Source: 20CM-2-65-7 sp963830455
GTDB taxonomy: Bacteria > Gemmatimonadota > Gemmatimonadetes > Gemmatimonadales > GWC2-71-9
Direction: 5' to 3'
DNA length: 64,000 bases
Assembly (NCBI GenBank): GCA_963830455.1
Contig: CAWHMT010000002.1
Location: 558,001-622,000, forward strand
Shown: positions 63,092-64,000 of the stretch, piece after piece
Layout of the letters: every line of letters starts with the position of its first letter
Position numbering within the stretch: position 1 is the stretch's first letter
Position numbers and translations under genes: made by a program
The notes under the pieces: generated by a model
The model's input: the letters and a program-made list of their open reading frames with translations, nothing else
What the model was told of the DNA's origin: nothing
Database searches by the model: none

Positions 63092-63522
63092 ACCTCTTCG
63101 AGCATGCGGGACCGTTGCTGGAGCGGCTTCGAGCTGAGGAGCCGTTCGCCAATGGCCCAGCGCTGCTCCAACGGGCGGGGGAGATCCTCGACGAGCTCTC
63201 CGAGGCCCAGCAAATCGCGGTGATCAATGCGCATCCGCGCATCGGCGAGCGCGCGGACAAGATCTCGGCCGCGTCGTTGAAGGAGCAGGGGTACGATCGC
63301 GACACGACGCCGCCCGAAGTCGTGCTGCGGCTGGCGCGTCTCAACGACGAGTACGAGCAGAAGTTCGGGTTTCGCTTCGTCGTGTTCGTGAATCGGCGAA
63401 CCAAGGAGGCGATCGTGCCGGTGCTGGAAGCGCGGTTGCGCGGCGCGCGCGACGAGGAACGGCGCACGGCGCTGCAGGAAATCCTGGCCATAGCCGAAGA
63501 CCGCTTGAAACGGGGGGAGTGA
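63067..63522 (+). CDS. OHCU decarboxylase
   Basis: 151 residues from GTG (VHELPGQLNLF). Motifs: INAHPRIGERADKISAASL with the catalytic His, then LARLNDEYEQKFGFRFVVFV and the C-terminal EEARLRGAR-like arginine helix. It makes (S)-allantoin from OHCU. Its order, directly after HIU hydrolase, is the standard one. Confidence 0.95.
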   Translation: MHELPGQLNLFEHAGPLLERLRAEEPFANGPALLQRAGEILDELSEAQQIAVINAHPRIGERADKISAASLKEQGYDRDTTPPEVVLRLARLNDEYEQKFGFRFVVFVNRRTKEAIVPVLEARLRGARDEERRTALQEILAIAEDRLKRGE

Positions 63523-63836
63523 TGGACGGAATCTCGCGGCGGGCGTTCGCGGAGCAGCTGGCGTTGGCCATGGCCGCGCCGTACTTCATCGACGACGCTC
63601 CACGCCGGCCCCCCTCGTCGAGACCACAGCAGCAGCAAGAGCCGTCCGCGTTGGCCAAAGCGCTCGCCGAAACCGTTCGCCTGCGCTACCCCGATCGTTT
63701 CTCCGCCGACGACATCGCCACGATCGCCCGCAGCATCGACAATCGCCTGCGCCAGATCGACCGGCTCTATCAGACGCAGATCACGAATGCCGACGAGCCC
63801 GATTTCGTGTACTCCGTCTATCGCGGAGCCGACTGA
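63519..63836 (+). CDS. Small protein with Tat-like N-terminus, unknown function
   Basis: 105 residues. N-terminus MDGISRRAFAEQLALAMAAP has a twin-arginine-like pattern but a short hydrophobic core; then a Pro/Gln-rich linker and a helical C-terminal domain (DIATIARSIDNRLRQIDRLYQ). It begins with GTG-ATG over the OHCU decarboxylase stop, and its own stop overlaps the amidase ATG (TGATG). By position it may be an export or partner subunit of the amidase. Confidence 0.6.
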   Translation: MMDGISRRAFAEQLALAMAAPYFIDDAPRRPPSSRPQQQQEPSALAKALAETVRLRYPDRFSADDIATIARSIDNRLRQIDRLYQTQITNADEPDFVYSVYRGAD

Positions 63837-64000
63837 TGGCCCCCCCCGACGATCTCGCGTTCGCATCGGTCGTCGAATTAGGTCGCTTGCTGCGACAGAA
63901 GAAGACGTCCGCGACGGAGTTGGCGACGTACTTTCTCGATCGGCTCGAACGAATCGGCTCGCGCTACAACGCGGTCGTGACGGTCACGCGCGAGCGCGCG
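63836..64000 (+). CDS. Amidase (amidase-signature family), N-terminal part
   Basis: 55 codons before the window ends: MAPPDDLAFASVVELGRLL, SATELATYFLDRLERIGSRY, NAVVTVTRERA. The pattern of ELA/LDRLERI...YNAVVTV is the typical N-terminus of amidase-signature enzymes. The Ser-cisSer-Lys triad lies beyond the window. In this place it could act on ureido or amide products of purine breakdown. Confidence 0.75.
   Translation, partial: MAPPDDLAFASVVELGRLLRQKKTSATELATYFLDRLERIGSRYNAVVTVTRERA

Overview
The window is about 64 kb of high-GC bacterial chromosome. It is densely coded, with many 1-4 nt ATGA/GTGA gene overlaps. The gene mix suggests a soil-type Gemmatimonadota or a related lineage (inference): a Ser/Thr kinase fused to TPRs, Tat-exported GMC oxidoreductase sets, PadR regulators, DUF5674 and IVS-type four-helix-bundle genes. 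No rRNA or universal marker is present to prove it.

1-15.2 kb is an accessory region of envelope and redox genes: membrane proteins, a frameshifted ClsC-like phospholipase D, two paralogous outer-membrane beta-barrel proteins, a DUF4198 protein, a Tat-exported class V aminotransferase / GMC oxidoreductase / subunit-3 cluster, a eukaryote-like sphingolipid delta-4 desaturase homologue, a GH16 lipoprotein and a PPK2 kinase. Four genes in the first 10.4 kb carry single-base frameshifts, two of them in poly-G runs. 15.2-22.4 kb holds small housekeeping and unknown genes and a large protein kinase.

22.4-25.9 kb is a small island. A 39-nt 5' fragment of tRNA-Thr, an arsRDA operon, the intact tRNA-Thr(CGT) and a four-helix-bundle gene framed by inverted repeats lie in a row. 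25.9-36.2 kb is a branched-chain amino acid operon (leuA-ilvB-ilvN/ilvC-leuC-leuD-leuB-ilvD-pheA). It is preceded by a Leu-rich leader peptide and an intrinsic terminator, a textbook attenuator layout. The ilvN-type ACT domain and ilvC form one uninterrupted reading frame.

36.2-43.1 kb has a Tat-exported Gfo/Idh/MocA oxidoreductase, a PilT-like ATPase with an extra N-terminal domain, an MsbA-type ABC exporter and a second four-helix-bundle gene inside inverted repeats.

43.1-64 kb is a nucleobase-catabolism island. On the minus strand lies the complete reductive pyrimidine route: NCS1 transporter, PreT/PreA, dihydropyrimidinase, beta-ureidopropionase, an aminotransferase and MmsA. Next to it are isocitrate lyase and malate synthase. 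Beyond these come three xanthine dehydrogenase subunits and the urate-to-ureide steps (HIU hydrolase, OHCU decarboxylase, allantoinase, allantoate amidohydrolase), with a DUF3830 gene in the allantoinase operon. Pyrimidines would give acetyl-CoA and purines would give glyoxylate, and malate synthase joins the two. No uricase is seen in the window.

The least expected signals are: (i) two unrelated-sequence inverted-repeat frames each enclosing a four-helix-bundle gene, plus gene-less palindromes built the same way at operon junctions; (ii) the attenuator with a visible 8-bp antiterminator pairing; (iii) the tRNA-bracketed ars module; (iv) the ACT-KARI open fusion; and (v) a small protein made of N-Q heptads.
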